A DNA stretch of 64,000 bases from Lutraria lutraria (taxonomy: Eukaryota > Mollusca > Bivalvia > Venerida > Mactridae), in the NCBI GenBank assembly GCA_964023205.1, contig OZ026837.1, positions 15,229,479 through 15,293,478 on the forward strand, written 5' to 3'. The notes beneath the pieces are model-generated. The model saw only the letters and a list, made by a program, of their open reading frames with translations. It did not search any database and was not told the origin of the DNA. Shown here piece by piece: positions 32,716-45,110 of this stretch. Within the stretch, counting starts at the first letter, position 1, and each line of letters begins with the position of its first letter. The translations under genes were made by a program, and so were the position numbers.

Positions 32716-33615
32716 ACTAAAGCAATGATAAGTTGTTTATTACACTGACTTCAGACAACAAGATACTTTATCTATTTGAATTAACGTTTTTTATCGGTTT
32801 GGTCCAGTCGAACATTTCAGTTTTACAAAATTAGGAACGACTGTTCTCTGTTAAATAACAGACTTCTTAAATTACTTTTAAGTTATAGCGATGTCTCATC
32901 GTCTACAAAGACATTTAACTTTAACTCACCAATAATAAAAATAAATGTTTTGTAAATAATGGTACTATTCAGCATTTGACTAAATGTCATCAGACGAGCA
33001 AAGTTGACAACGCATCTAGAGAATAGTGCTAGCTGGTATAATCACCGCCGTGTGCTGGGAATGTTTTTAATTTCTAGACAACTTTTTGTTAGAGCTGTGA
33101 AGTTTGTACCATTATCCACCTTCTGAATTGTTTAAACACATGGGACAATAATGAACTTTAAAAGTTCAAAATATCTAAGTTGCAAAGAGACAAAATTGAA
33201 AATTATGTTCATGGCACTAGGGAAATGTTCATCATAGCACGGGGAGATATGGATTAGACCATCCTTGAAACATGTTGGTAGGCGGTCTCATTCCCAAACT
33301 GACGGTGAGTAGGTAGGTAGGTAATTTTGTTAACATCATAATTTTGTGCTTGTAATGGAAGGACGAAGCTAGAATAAATAACGAAAAATGTTTCTTTTTT
33401 TCTAATTCCCGAAAGAAAACTACTAGATTCGGAGGAATTTCGAATGAGTCGGTCGCTTAAAGACATAGAACATCTCTTACAAACTTAGCAAGTGACCCCC
33501 TATAGAAAGTCAGTAGATGTCTAGTCACTTAATTGTTTTTTTCTCCTTATCAATCTAACCCTATCTGGTCACAGTCAGCATAGTGTCTGTCGACTTGACA
33601 CCTAGTAAAAATATA
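32716..33615. other. Intergenic, no gene recognised
   Basis: AT-rich, with a short (gtag)n run at about 33308-33322. No recognised element. Confidence 0.5.
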
Positions 33616-33824
33616 TACTGTGGAATCATTCATTTTCGTTGGGGATTTAATTTCTTGGATTTCGTGGGTCGGCTCATCCGCGAAATCAAATCCCCACGAA
33701 TTTAAATGCTGAGAGGAGGCATTTCATTCAAATATCAAAATTCACGAATTTATGTCCCCACGAAATAGCCAATTTAGTAAAAAAAACGAAATTTGAGCCC
33801 AACGAAAAAAAATGAAAATACAGT
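33616..33824. mobile_element. TA-type MITE, 'tactgtggaatcatt' family (about 209 bp)
   Basis: Left end 'tactgtggaatcattcattt' + 'tcgttggg'; the right end reads, reversed, 'actgtattttcatttttttt' + 'cgttggg'. The interior has self-complementary 'ggggatttaattt / gaaatcaaatcccc' and 'cccacgaaat' blocks. The layout resembles 7472-7715. The inverted repeats are imperfect. Confidence 0.65.
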
Positions 33825-34527
33825 TGTCATAAACTTTATTGATGTATAGAGATAATAAGTTCATGACTAGTTTCCTGTTGTAACACGTTTTATAAGCATA
33901 TATTAAACTGATCATTTTAACAGAAGCTAGTTTATCAATGACCCTGTCTGTTTTATTACCCCCTACTGTGGCATACAGAGGACTGCTGGTCCATAAGTCA
34001 CATGTCTCGCTTTCCTGGTTCAATGTCTTTAACAGACAATTGTCCAATGTCTTAAAGAACAAATCAATAGTTGTTTAACTTTAGTCTTACTTCGATTATT
34101 CTCTTTATGAACAACATTAACCTAATAATTGTTTAAATTGCATGATTATTCAAACAAGAACAAATGGTGAATGTCCTTTTCAAATTGTCACATCATCTAT
34201 CTATTGTGAATGTTAACATTGTTTGCGGCATGAATTGTTTGTGTTGTTTACAAATTAAGATATACGCGTTCATTTATTAGTTGAATTCCCTAATTAGTCA
34301 AGAAAATAAGCTTATTCCGTTAGACAGAAAACAATCGGGGGATATTTAAAGAAAAGCACAAAAAGTCATGCGGTTTATTTCATTTCGCATTGATGTTACA
34401 TTTACTCGTGTTACAGTATACTATGAAAGGTGGTTGTAGACCGCACGTATGGTGTGATGGAGTGCTGAGTATGTTTCATTTGTCTGGTGCCATTTCTTGT
34501 TCCATTTAAATGTACAAACTGTGACGA
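33825..34527. other. Intergenic, no gene recognised
   Basis: AT-rich DNA between the 33616 MITE and the 34528 SINE; short frames only. Confidence 0.5.
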
Positions 34528-34806
34528 GGCGTGATCGTTGGTCTAGTGGTGACGTGCTCGACTGCTAAACGAAAGGGCTTGGATCCGAATTTTGGCCTGT
34601 CTGTCAATATGTCAGGGACACTTTATCGATGCCTCCATCCCGACTACTGAACCAATAAATGTGTAAATAAAACCACCGGAGTCTGATTTGGCGTGTATCA
34701 GTACTTTAAACCGAACTTGATAAAGAACCAGGAAACGCTATCAAAATAGTTGGGATATAAATGCTCAGTCTGAAAAGACTATAGCTGTCAAACAACAGGT
34801 AAACTA
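34528..34806 (+). mobile_element. tRNA-derived SINE, family A
   Basis: Head 'cgttggtctagtggtgacgt' (A box) with a degraded B box 'gcttggatccga', then 'atgtcagggacactttat', 'aacttgataaagaaccagga', 'gttgggatataaatgctc' and 'ctatagctgtcaaacaacag'. Same plan as 36158-36505. It ends just before a hAT MITE. Confidence 0.82.
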
Positions 34807-34838
34807 ACGGAGACATTTCATCCGACACGTGAGTCAGT

Positions 34839-35145
34839 CAAAGGGGTTTGTCACGAAAAAAAATCCAGTGTGTCGTTTTGTAAAATTTGACCATTTTTCG
34901 AGTGAAAAATCTTCAATAGCGAGTTTAGAATATCTTTAAAGGTAGTAAAAGTATACATTTTCTGTTAGCGTGTTGAGTTGCCCATACGTTGCACTATATA
35001 TGAGTTAAATATGTTGTACTGCATTGCAATAACATGGAAGTTTATAACACGCGTTGGAAAATTCGAATTGTCGAAGTTCTTTCCCTTCTATATATATATG
35101 GGTTACATGGAACAAAACTTTTTTTTTTCGTGACAAACCCCTTTG
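34839..35145. mobile_element. hAT-type MITE (307 bp) with perfect 8-bp target duplication
   Basis: Perfect terminal inverted repeats of about 24 bp starting CAAAGGGGTTTGTCACGAAA. Flanked by GAGTCAGT at 34831-34838 and 35146-35153. The interior is AT-rich and non-coding. A second copy, lacking the left terminus, is at 46465-46760. Confidence 0.92.
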
Positions 35146-35526
35146 GAGTCAGTCAGTGAAGACGGCGCCATTGTAGCTATGAATTACACGGAAATATTGA
35201 AAAGTGGAAGTCACACAACACAACCTGATCACCTAGTCACATGATCACTACAGAGTCACGTGATTATCACCTTGTCACATGATCACCACCTAGCCACCTG
35301 ATCACAAACAGATAATCGTGTTAGCGAACATTCACTTGCCAGACATTGCAACCTTTTTTGAATAGTAAATACAATCATCGTAAAATTAAGGCAGTAACAC
35401 CCAACAGAATTTCTCTAGGAAGTTCAATACCAATTTCTGATACATCTGCAATTAAACATCCCCAGACAAAGGGTATGGCACTTCCTTAGAAATGAAATTT
35501 GCTAATCGCTGTACATTTTAAAAGGT

Positions 35527-35853
35527 TAAAGGCCCATTAGCTTTTTTAATTTAGTGAAAAAGTACAATTGATAAAATTATAGTAATAATGGTAAGAAATA
35601 TATTTTATTTGCTCTAAAACAATACTTACATAATGTCTTCCTATGGCCACATCTCGTAAAAATCTTGTCAGATACCTTTTCTTATTTTTTGCAACATCAT
35701 TGAAAAAAATAACCGTGCTACATTTCTATATGTTGAAAATTTCGGAATGTTTTTAATTCAAGTAAATTAAAGTCAGTTTCACTGATAATTATCTTTCTAG
35801 GTAAAATAATACCTACTTTAGTTTTAACACCCGAAAAGCTAATGGGGATTTAA
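35527..35853. mobile_element. TTAA-flanked MITE, 'cccattagctttt' type (327 bp)
   Basis: Begins TTAAAGGCCCATTAGCTTTT and ends AAAAGCTAATGGGGATTTAA: 20-bp inverted repeats with a few mismatches and TTAA at the borders. The right terminus matches that of 21855-22216, but the interior is different, so it is a separate non-autonomous member using the same ends. Confidence 0.85.
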
Positions 35854-36157
35854 GTAATTACGAAAATGCTTGGCTTATGATAGTTTCATCTAATGAAAGA
35901 ATTACACGGAAAAACTCGAACAGAATAATCTTTTAAGTTCTTTACGCTTAAAACTAGTGAATATGAATGTACAAAAGGATGAGACCGAATGGAATAAACT
36001 TAACTTGTATTCAGAGTTAGCAACAACAGACTTAAGAACGAGGTCTCAGTCAGTTTCTATTTCTTCTAAGAACCAATTTTGACGCCAGACCAATCGGTGT
36101 CCTGGTTTCACGTCGGTCTGAGAGTTATTTAATCTCATCAATTGTTTAACAAAGCTA

Positions 36158-36505
36158 GGATTGGATCGGTGGTCTATTGGTAATGTTCTGGACTACTACT
36201 ACTAATCTCGGAATGTCGTGAGTTCGAATCTCGACTCCGCCTTCCATTACGTCAGGGACGCTTTGCAGTGTCCCTATCCGAACTACCAACCCCAGTACTG
36301 TGCCTAAATAACCACAGTAAAACTTACGAGGTGTGTATCGGTGCTGGTCCTTTACAACGGGCATGATAAAGAACCAGGAAAGACTAATGGATAAGAGTAG
36401 GGATATAAATGCCCGGTTCTCCTGTATCGTATCTCCTCTCGCTCTCTGTGGCGGCTCTGAAATGACCGAAGCTGTCGGATGGGTCATTAAACAACAGATA
36501 AATAA
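36158..36505 (+). mobile_element. tRNA-derived SINE, family A, full-length reference copy
   Basis: tRNA-like head with A box 'ggtggtctattggtaatg' and B box 'gagttcgaatctc', then a central block 'cgtcagggacgctttgcagt', 'tgataaagaaccaggaa', 'gggatataaatgcccggtt', and the 3' segment 'ctctgaaatgaccgaagctg', 'ggtcattaaacaacagataa'. Pieces of this layout occur at 22440, 31616, 34528, 43735 and 44835. Confidence 0.88.
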
Positions 36506-37125
36506 TGTGAATGATGAATTAAAAGGATTACAAGAGATAAATATGTCGTTTTTTGTTTCTTCAACTGGATATATCTATTTTAAATAGATTATTGTATAAG
36601 TATTATTTTTTCAACGTTTTTTTTGAAACAAATAAATTGTTAAAATTCAATTAGCGAAAGAAAGCCGTTCGCAGGCGAAAATATCAATATATAAGTGACA
36701 ACTTGATTGGCGAGTTTTTTCTAATATGTTCAAAATTGATTGAGTATTGAAATATTTCATTAAAATATATCAAACTTTGATTAGTGCCAAATAATGTCAC
36801 GATGACAAATGGTTATTTCAAGAAAGAACACCGAGCCTTATTGTGTAGGCGTGATATGAAGTATCCGAAAAGAAATTCTTAATCGAATAAATATAAATAC
36901 CTCATCCTCGAACATTGCGTGGTGAAAATGCTGAAGACTTGTCCGTATGAATAAATATAACACTAACAAACAAGCACATGCTAGTTTATGGCTTACCATT
37001 AGTGTAATGAGCATCGAATTCAGTTAAACCAATCCCTATTAAAAGCTAGGATGAACACTATCATGTGAGTAAAGTGGTATCCGGACAAAAGCTTTTGAAT
37101 AACATGATCAATGATCAGCTGCTGA
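36506..37125. other. Intergenic, no gene recognised
   Basis: AT-rich, with no recognisable element or coding series. Confidence 0.5.
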
Positions 37126-37305
37126 GCTTTCGTCCGGGGGGGGGGAGCTTTCGTCCGAGGGGGGGGGGAGCTTTTGTCCGGGGGGGGAGAGCTTTCGTCA
37201 GGGGGGGGGGAGCTTTCGTCCGGGGGGGGAGCTTTCGTCCGGGGGGGGGAGCTTTCGTCCGGGGGGGGGGGAGCTTTTGTCCGGGGGAGCTTTTGTCCTA
37301 CATTC
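37126..37305 (+). repeat. G-rich minisatellite (gagctttcgtccGGGGGGGG)n
   Basis: About nine units of 'gagctttcgtccg' followed by 7-11 G. On the plus strand the repeated long G tracts could form G-quadruplexes. The Pro-rich frames on the minus strand and Gly-rich frames on the plus strand derive from it. Confidence 0.95.
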
Positions 37306-37399
37306 GAGTAAAATACACGGTACGTGACGTATTTCATCATTCTCAGTACATTCTAAGTAAGCAAGGTATTGACAAAAAAACACGTCATCAGTCGAAATG

Positions 37400-37870
37400 T
37401 AATTTGATAAACATAGTACGATCGATACGATATGTACCTCGATGCCACGGCCAATATGATATGTATCTCGATACGATCATGACCGATTCAATATGTATCT
37501 CGATATCCTTCTTATGACCGATACGATAGGTATTACGACATACCTTTTTCGATTGATTCAATACGAATATCGATACGTCTATCGTGATAAATACGATGTG
37601 TTTATTGGTAATTCTTTAACGATTGATTCAATAAGATTATCGATACGTCTATCGTGATAAATACGATGTGTTTATTGGTAATTCTTTTATGATTGACTCA
37701 ATAAGATTATCGATACGTCTATCGTTCTATCGTGATAAATACGGTGTGTTTATTGGCAATTCTTTAACGATTGATACAATAAGATTATCGATACGTCTAT
37801 CGTGATAAATACGATGCGTTTATTGGTAATTCTTTTACGATTTTTACGATATATATCGTGATAAATCTCT
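37400..37870. repeat. CGATACG-rich tandem repeat, about 70-bp unit
   Basis: About four units of 'gattgattcaataagattat' + 'cgatacgtctatcgtgataa' + 'atacgatgtgtttattggta' + 'attctttt' from 37548, preceded by shorter 'cgatacgatatgtatctcga' units. One unit has an internal 'tctatcgt' duplication near 37720. Confidence 0.9.
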
Positions 37871-38407
37871 TTTGATGAGAAGCTTTTTGAACGACGTTAT
37901 TTTCGTATCTATATGTTTTTGTCCGTAAAAACTAGGTTATTTGCGCTGTGCGTTACCAAAACATTTTAAGTATAAACATATCATTAACGTAAAAATCGGT
38001 GTATTTTACGAATATTTAATTTACGATGAAACAATTTTACCTCTACGGGAACGTAACTTTCTATAAAATACCGGGCCACATATTTTCTTTAAAAAAAAAT
38101 TATTCCTTGCATTGCACAATGACCACACATGCGATTCACCTTGCACATGAATTGTAAGCTCATGTCTTCTTTTTTTTGACATCAACGTATTGCTACACAA
38201 CGAACCTTGTTACTAGTAACTAAGATAACCACAATTGTGAGTATTACATCTAAGAGTATGTATCTCTATCAAACAGGCAGAGATGATACCGCACACAATT
38301 CTGTAAACATTGGTTAAATTCAATCAATGGGTTAACTTTGAGGTTATGTTAAAATTTGGGTTAGCTTTGGGTAAAGTGATTGTATACTAGTAACATTTTG
38401 GTTAAAT

Positions 38408-38625
38408 TTTTTCCTTGTGACTGATATAGGTAATTAAATCACCCGGATTTAGTCCTTGTGACTGATATTGGTAATTAAATCACCCGGATTTAGTCCTTGT
38501 GACTGATATTGGTAATTAAATCACCCGGATTTAGTCCTTGTGACTGATATTGGTAATTAAATCACCCGGACTTAGTCCTTGTGACTGATATTGGTAATTA
38601 AATCACCCGGACTTAGTCCTTGTGA
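38408..38625. repeat. Minisatellite, 40-bp unit
   Basis: Five successive 40-bp units 'ttagtccttgtgactgatat' + 'tggtaattaaatcacccgga' with single-base variants (gatatagg in the first, ggactt in the last two) and a partial sixth. Confidence 0.96.
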
Positions 38626-39777
38626 TCCTCCGTTTGTCTGCTTGCTCATCTGAATTGCCAAACTCCTTTAGGATTTGGTACAAGAACATTTTTTAACATT
38701 TGTTTAACCTCCTAACTTAACTTCAAGTTAAACCCAGTGGTTTTAAGTGTAACCAATGTTTATACAATCGGGCGCTACAGTTAATTGTTGTCTTCAAATT
38801 CTGACTTACGAATACTTGACGTTGTCAGTTTAGCCTCCGCGGTTGTTCGTGTATCAATCATTGTTTGTGCAAACAGTGTCGTCATTGAGTAAATTATTTC
38901 AGACATTAAAATACCAGAACACATGAGACATGATTATATATCTTAAATTATCTTACAGACTTAATTTCTCAAACTTGTGAAATTAGCAATTAAATGCCTC
39001 ATCCATTTCAGGCTTTCTCTTCGTCTGGTAAAACAATCCCTTATTGTAACATTTTAAAAACATAACATGCTCCAATCATGGTTTATGTGCTTGTTTATTT
39101 TCATTTCACGTACTATTTCTGATAAGCATTTTGATCATTCATAAGCGTAGCAATAGGTGTTTATATTATTATCGTTCGAGAGTTTGGCTTGTGTTGTGGC
39201 GAAGGGGGTTGGTGTCAATACAGTAAGAAACACATTCCAAAGATCTGACTTCGTATTAAATTTGATAAGGAACTAATAAGGCACGTGAACAGAAGGTGAT
39301 ATAATTTTATAATTCCCATGTTATGTTCAAATCTTCTGAATTTCTGACTTAATAATAGTATTATCATTGTTCCGTAGTAATACCACTGCAGTGCGCTTGC
39401 ACGCAATCAAGCATAGCCAGTTTCAGAAAATAAACAGCTTTCCAAACTGAATACATTGTATAGTAAGAATGAAGTTCCACATTTTATATTCGTTTATCAT
39501 TAAGTTAAACTGACAGCCCTTCTGTGTGGGTGTATTTACCGAGTGAAAACTAACAATAACAGACAAAAACCGTATCCCACATTAACAATAAGGCACTATT
39601 ATTGTAAACGTATTTAAATTTGTTTATAGCTCATAAAAAAAACTAACTGTGACTGAAGTACTTTTGAATTTACAATATGCGACATAATTATATTGTCTGG
39701 ATTGGCTACAGCAGGTCGATTCAACACCATCACAAAAACGTGTTTAACTAGAAACACAAAATGTCTCCATTTATGCT
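38626..39777. other. Intergenic, no gene recognised
   Basis: AT-rich. 'acccagtggttttaa' at 38730 and 'gttaactttgagg' at 38330 recall intron 7 sequence near 10090-10150 (aacctaacccagtggtt), hinting at another dispersed repeat. Confidence 0.45.
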
Positions 39778-39900
39778 ACAGTGCCACTCCTCCAAAGCGG
39801 CACTCTCTTGAGCAACAACCTCTTTCCAGCAACTCCAACAGCAACATACTGTTGTTACTTCTAAAGAGTGTTGCTTTGGAGAGGATGCACTGTGCTTTGT
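39778..39900 (+). repeat. Interspersed repeat, 'gcaacaacctc' family, copy 3
   Basis: 'cagtgccactcctccaaagc', 'ctcttgagcaacaacctctt', 'acatactgttgttacttcta' and 'gagtgttgctttggagag' match the 1030 and 25610 copies. The two ends ('ctccaaagcggcactct' and 'agtgttgctttggag') are partly inverted. Confidence 0.65.
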
Positions 39901-41555
39901 AACATAAAAGCACTCACAAATCTTAGGTTATAGAACACATATGGAAACAATGCTTACAATATCGTATGAAAAAAAATGAATATCAAAATAAACTGTCATT
40001 CAAAAGATAGCAATTATTTGTCAATTCGTGTTATATAAATTTGTATAGGAAGGAATGTTTTTATAATGCTATTTAAAAAAAGTATTCGAGAATTTATCCA
40101 TCTTTCATAAATAAGACATTTTCAATGATATTTTATGAATCTGTTATCCCATATGCCATTGAGTTGTTTTCGAATGGCATATAATAACGGTGGGTTCTCA
40201 ACTTTGTTTTTAGGAACGAAGTTCCTATAGCTATATACCACTTTTTGTACTTACAAAACAGTGACGCCTCTCATCCGCGTTGAAAAATAGTTTCGCTTGT
40301 TCTTTAAGTATACGTTGCAGACTTTGCAGTTATGATAAAAGTTGGAGATATATTGCACGAGGATGGTTTTATCAAACACATCTAAACTTCGTTCCTGACA
40401 GTAATCTCAGTACTTTGATTTAGTTAAGAATTTCTTCAGCTAAATTTCATATCATCTTCGCGATTGGTGTCTCCTTGCATAACCAACTTCATGTGTCAAA
40501 GATATATTTCAATTCGCTGGATGTGTAAATGGTTGTGTAGTTGGTGTGGAGAACTGTCTCAAGTCAGATTAAAATTGAAATGAAATGGCGGAACCACATG
40601 GGACCAAATTACACAACGAAAGTTCAGGCGATCTGTGCACGGTGAAGAACAATGGTATGATATGATAATGCCGTATCGTCAACACCACTTGATCGTCTGA
40701 AAACAACAAGATACTAAATGATACCGTCGTGCACTTCAAAATTATTTTGTAAGTTTTTATACAAATGTATATATTTGTCAAAATCAGTATGCACTATTTA
40801 CTTACCAAACGCAGACAAAATAGCTCTATAATAGTTTATGTTAAATTTGAGTTTCATTTCTCGTTATTTTTTCAGCCGGAAGGTGATAAAACAGAAGCAC
40901 TAATCCAGTTGGGAATCTTTGCCAGCTAATTCGAAACAAAACACGTTTTTATGCCAACGCCATTCAAAATGGCAGAAAGCCATAAAGTTTTACCCCTGTC
41001 CGTTTTTACGGTTAAAGTTTGGTTTCCGAGTGATAACTCAAGAAGTAGGTAATGGATTCTTGAAAGTGCACAATAATTAAATACAAGTCAAGATCGATTT
41101 CCGTTAGAATCCAAACATTTTCGCAGGAGTTATGGCCCTTTTTTGACTTAGCTCTCAGCAGGGGCATTCGTGTCCTCTGGACACATTTCTTAGACTAGTT
41201 AGTATCAAAGTTAAATGGTAGTGTAATCGGACCCTCTGTGGCCGAGTGGTTGTGGCTTGTTCACCGTTAAAGCTAACAAAGTCGTTAAAAGAACATGGCT
41301 ATTGGTTTAACTCATAAAACATATTCAATTTTCAAAAGGAACAGTCAACTACTTAGTATATGCATATAAAACAAAAAGGCCTCTTTACCATTATCATTTA
41401 TTGTAGGTACTGACATACTAGTATATAATTATATATTGTTATTCAGATGTGGCAATGAGAAAGAAAGGACCTATATGGCTAATTTCTTAGAAGCGGCAGA
41501 TGCGCGATGACGTAGAGTACTATCATTGCATATATGGCTAATTTCGTACGCTTAC
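39901..41555. other. Intergenic, no gene recognised
   Basis: Unique-looking sequence. Contains a short stem 'catatgccatt...aatggcatat' near 40150-40190 and, at 41228-41262, a fragment 'gtggccgagtggttgtggct' that looks like a tRNA/SINE A-box head. Confidence 0.45.
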
Positions 41556-42379
41556 TTCCAACAATTAACAAGATTAAATTACACAGACAGACATGAGGCT
41601 AGTATACTGATTCGTCTGACATTGCAATAGTTTCTTGTCGAGCGGAAATGAAATTAAGCTCTTGCACAGCCCCGGGTCTTCCGCTGTCGTGTGTGATTTC
41701 TGTCTCAAACAAAGCCTCGATAAATTTTCTAGTGTCTTGACTCGACGGAAAATACAAGAGTGTTTTAATGTAAGACATTTATGCGTATCGAAGTGTTTTA
41801 AGCAGCAAAATTAGTGTGAACACTTTCCATGTTTAACAGTTTGATCGACGAGACTTGCAGCCTTCAAAGTAGGTATCATGTGGATCAGATAAGAGAGAAA
41901 GAAATGAAAATATGAGCCATTTAAAGACATTTGCTACAGTTTGCTATAGTTTTCACATAGACATATAGGCAGAATGAAAACTGTTCAACAGATTTTTTAA
42001 AACTTTGCATGATCATAGCATATGATAACAAAAACATTTTTAGCGGCACAAATTGGGGGTCACTGATCTCGTTTTTGAGTTATCTGAACAAATTTGAACA
42101 CAAACAGAAGTACATGTACATGCATTTTGGTGTTAATTGGGTTTTAATCGCCATTATCTGTGTTTAATTCGTTAAGAGAGGGGACAGTAACAAGCAAGGC
42201 AATTTCGACAACCCTTATCTGTGTGTCATTTCGATCTTATTGCGTGATATTAACTGATGCCAAATGGCTAAACTTCAGTATATACAGTTAGAAGATCCAT
42301 ATCTAAACAAAACAAAACAACTGAAAATGAAACATTTTAAAAGGTGAATCTTAAAGGAATTAGTCATAAATTATATAGT

Positions 42380-42560
42380 CAAACCTTTGTTAGCGGCCAC
42401 CGTCCAATAAAGGCCATCCTGCGAATAAAAGACATTCTTTAAAGAAAACTTTATTAATAATTTAGAACAAAATGACCTCCGAATATAAGGCCACCTGTCA
42501 ATAAAACTCACCTAAGTCACCTGTCTTTCATAAGGATGGTCTTTGCTCACAGGTTTAGCT
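42380..42560 (+). repeat. MITE-like repeat, 'agcggccacc' family
   Basis: 'tcaaacctttgttagcggcc', 'gtccaataaaggccatcctg', 'ggccacctgtcaataaaac' and 'ctcacaggtttagct'. The start and end are roughly inverted (AAACCT...AGGTTT). Copies at 44064-44235 (same strand), 48470-48575 and 12050-12235 (reversed). Confidence 0.7.
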
Positions 42561-43734
42561 ATTATTATTTCATTATCTGTGTCAGTTTAGTACCAAGCGT
42601 CAATATGGTATGAGTAACTTCCAACGGTACAACGTTTTATGTGGCTCCACAACGTGCCTGATGAAAATGAGAAAACACATACAAACATGGCTCCCTGGGT
42701 AGTTCCAAGACATAAACAACTGTATGTCTGTCTGGGTAATATTGATATGATACGTTATTGTATGTCTCGCGAGACTCGTAATATGTAACACGTGTCTGAA
42801 GTACAACTATTTCTTCGAATTATAAAGTCATACAAATAATAGGGTAATAAGTGTTGTATAGTTTTTACATGAAACGTACTTGTTGATATGAGCAATGCAA
42901 TGATAAACAAACAGAAATGAAAGCAATGTATTCAACCGAGTTGTTTTTACACACTCTGCAAACATAAAAAAGGAACACACATGGGAGTCAAGAGAAACAT
43001 GTTTTGTGTTGTTAATGTCAAATAAAAATCAGAGTACTGAAAGAACTCAATGAAACTGAACTAACATAGACTTGCACTGCAACACGAAACTGGAACTAGG
43101 TCAACACTTGCTTTGTGGATGTAGATAAACGTAGTACTTAGGTACACATATAGAGCGAGGACGGCTTTGTATAGCTATCGTTCAGTTTCCAATGATTTCT
43201 TTTATCAAATTAAGGCTTTTGTATACAGGTGAAATATAGTTTTGAATAAGCTTGCAATAAAAGCGCCCCCAGTGTATGTTTTAGTGTGATATAAGATCAT
43301 ACTCGTTTCTTTCGTATTCTCATGTACAATGTAAATATATACGTAAGGCTGTTCCATGACTTTGTCGCTCAAACCTCTTCATTTTTATCCGATGTTTAGT
43401 GTTTGAACATTGGATAATTACTTTGACCTATCTTAAGGCGCAACATGTTTGTTTCTGATTACTTGGTACATGGTAGTTAAACATAGGGAATTATTTTTTT
43501 TGTGTGTGTGTGTGGGGGGGGGGGGAGTTCTTATTCTTGAAAGTGTTCGGAAAGGTAAAAACAGTAAGTGTGAAATCAATGTAGATGTACTATTCCTCGG
43601 GTCTAATAAAAAAGCCCAGGGTCTCAGTGGAAAATTAGAGTATGACAGGCAAAAAAATACGCTTTAGTTTATTATGTCAGACGTATCACTGAAATGTGCT
43701 CCTGTATCCATTAACTAAGGTTCCCTTATCTCAT

Positions 43735-43885
43735 AATCTATGTCAGTATCAGAGACACAGGTACTGTCAACAAAAATATACCTGTAAAGCACCGATACAC
43801 GCATCACCCGTTTTCCTGGGGTTTTCTAACACAGTACTGGGCTAGTTAGAATTGGGTGGGAACACTGACAAAAATGGTAAAGATG
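43735..43885 (-). mobile_element. SINE family A fragment, minus strand
   Basis: Contains 'gtaaagcaccgatacacgca', 'ttttcctggggtttt' and 'acacagtactgggctagtta', the reverse of the family A central block. Confidence 0.65.
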
Positions 43886-44063
43886 AGCCATGCTGTAATG
43901 TCATAACATATACATGTATATATACAAGTATATATGCACAGATAATTTGTCTACTTATTATCCCGATTATAATGCCATGCTTAAATTTAGTTATATAAAA
44001 CGTATTTAGAAGTTTGACGTGATTGGAGATTTTTTCAATTTATGCAAAAGGGAATTACAATCA

Positions 44064-44235
44064 AACCTGTGCTAGCGGCCACCTCCGAATAAAGGCCTTC
44101 CTGTGAATAAAGGCCATTCTTTAAAACCGTAATTGATTATTAAAAACAAATGACTGAATTAAGGTCACCTGTCAATAAAGAGCATACCTTGTCTTTACCA
44201 AGGATGTTTTTTGTACACAGATTTTACTGTACTTG
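44064..44235 (+). repeat. MITE-like repeat, 'agcggccacc' family
   Basis: 'atcaaacctgtgctagcggc', 'ctccgaataaaggccttcct' and 'ggtcacctgtcaataaagag', ending 'gtacacagattt'; matches 42380-42560 in the same orientation. Confidence 0.7.
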
Positions 44236-44834
44236 TATGTTAGGTGGGATGGAATGGTATTTTAGGGCATGTTCTATTATGGGCGTTGCCCATAATTCTT
44301 GACTGAACTTAATATGTCAAGTTGACGGATACCTCTGATGTTGATAGATTTCCACGGATTTCGCAGTGTTAAAATAATCGAATTGAATCAACAATGAAAC
44401 GGCTCCCGATTGCCGTAAATAACATGTGAGGCCCATAAACATGACAATGGCGACAATGATGCACGAAGTAAAGCTTAATAGTATTGCATATCGATAATAT
44501 TATAAAATATAATAAACTAACCGAGTCTTTAGAGAAATGAATTCTTGACAAATAATCGAATTATCGTCGCATTTATATCGATTATCTTAAGTGACTGTTT
44601 GTTTGAAAACCACGAAGCACAGACAGTACAGGAAATGCATGTCGAACTTCACGTTAATGTTCTAAATGTTTACAATCTACCATATAATGGGTTCCATACT
44701 TTTATAAATAGTTTGAATTACTTAACGTTTCCAGTTCACTCAGTGGATTATGAGTAATCCTCACACGTCATATTAAATGCGTGTCAAAACGACCCTGAGA
44801 AGTGCATGTGTTTTGTTTATCTGTTGCTTTACGT

Positions 44835-44925
44835 TCCATAAGGCCGACATCGTAATTTCAGGCCGCACCAGGGAGAGGTGAGATTAGATAAATGAAATCC
44901 GGGCATGTATATCCCTTTTGTACAA
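44835..44925 (-). mobile_element. SINE family A 3' fragment, minus strand
   Basis: 'ggccgcaccagggagaggtg', 'agattagataaatgaaatcc' and 'gggcatgtatatccc' correspond to the reversed 3' end of family A. Confidence 0.55.
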
Positions 44926-44945
44926 ACACGTTTTGTTTGTTTGTT

Positions 44946-45062
44946 TGAGTTTTACGCCCCTTTACAACAGCCAGAATCATATGAGGCGGACAGTTAACCT
45001 AACCATTGTCCCTGGGAAGAACCAGTACTAGACTCCCATTCTCCGTAAGCAACTGCCTACAT
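44946..45062 (-). mobile_element. tRNA-derived SINE, family B, copy 4 (head missing)
   Basis: 'gagttttacgcccctttaca', 'acagccagaatcatatgagg', 'cggacagttaacctaaccat' and 'aagcaactgcctac' match the body of family B. The tRNA head is absent: sequence changes at about 45062, shortly before a TTAA MITE. Confidence 0.8.
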
Positions 45063-45110
45063 CTTCAAGAGTTGCACCAACCAAGCTAATCAGTCTTGAC
45101 CAAAGACTGA

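Noticed and set aside
36158..36240. Possible tRNA gene (also at 17519-17545, 30228-30312, 34528-34600, 47505-47590)
   Set aside because: Each has A- and B-box-like sequence but no convincing cloverleaf, and each is joined to a repeated SINE body.
37020..37517. Proline-rich (PPPDESSPP) and glycine-rich frames
   Set aside because: They translate the G-tract minisatellite and have no independent support such as splice sites or domain homology.
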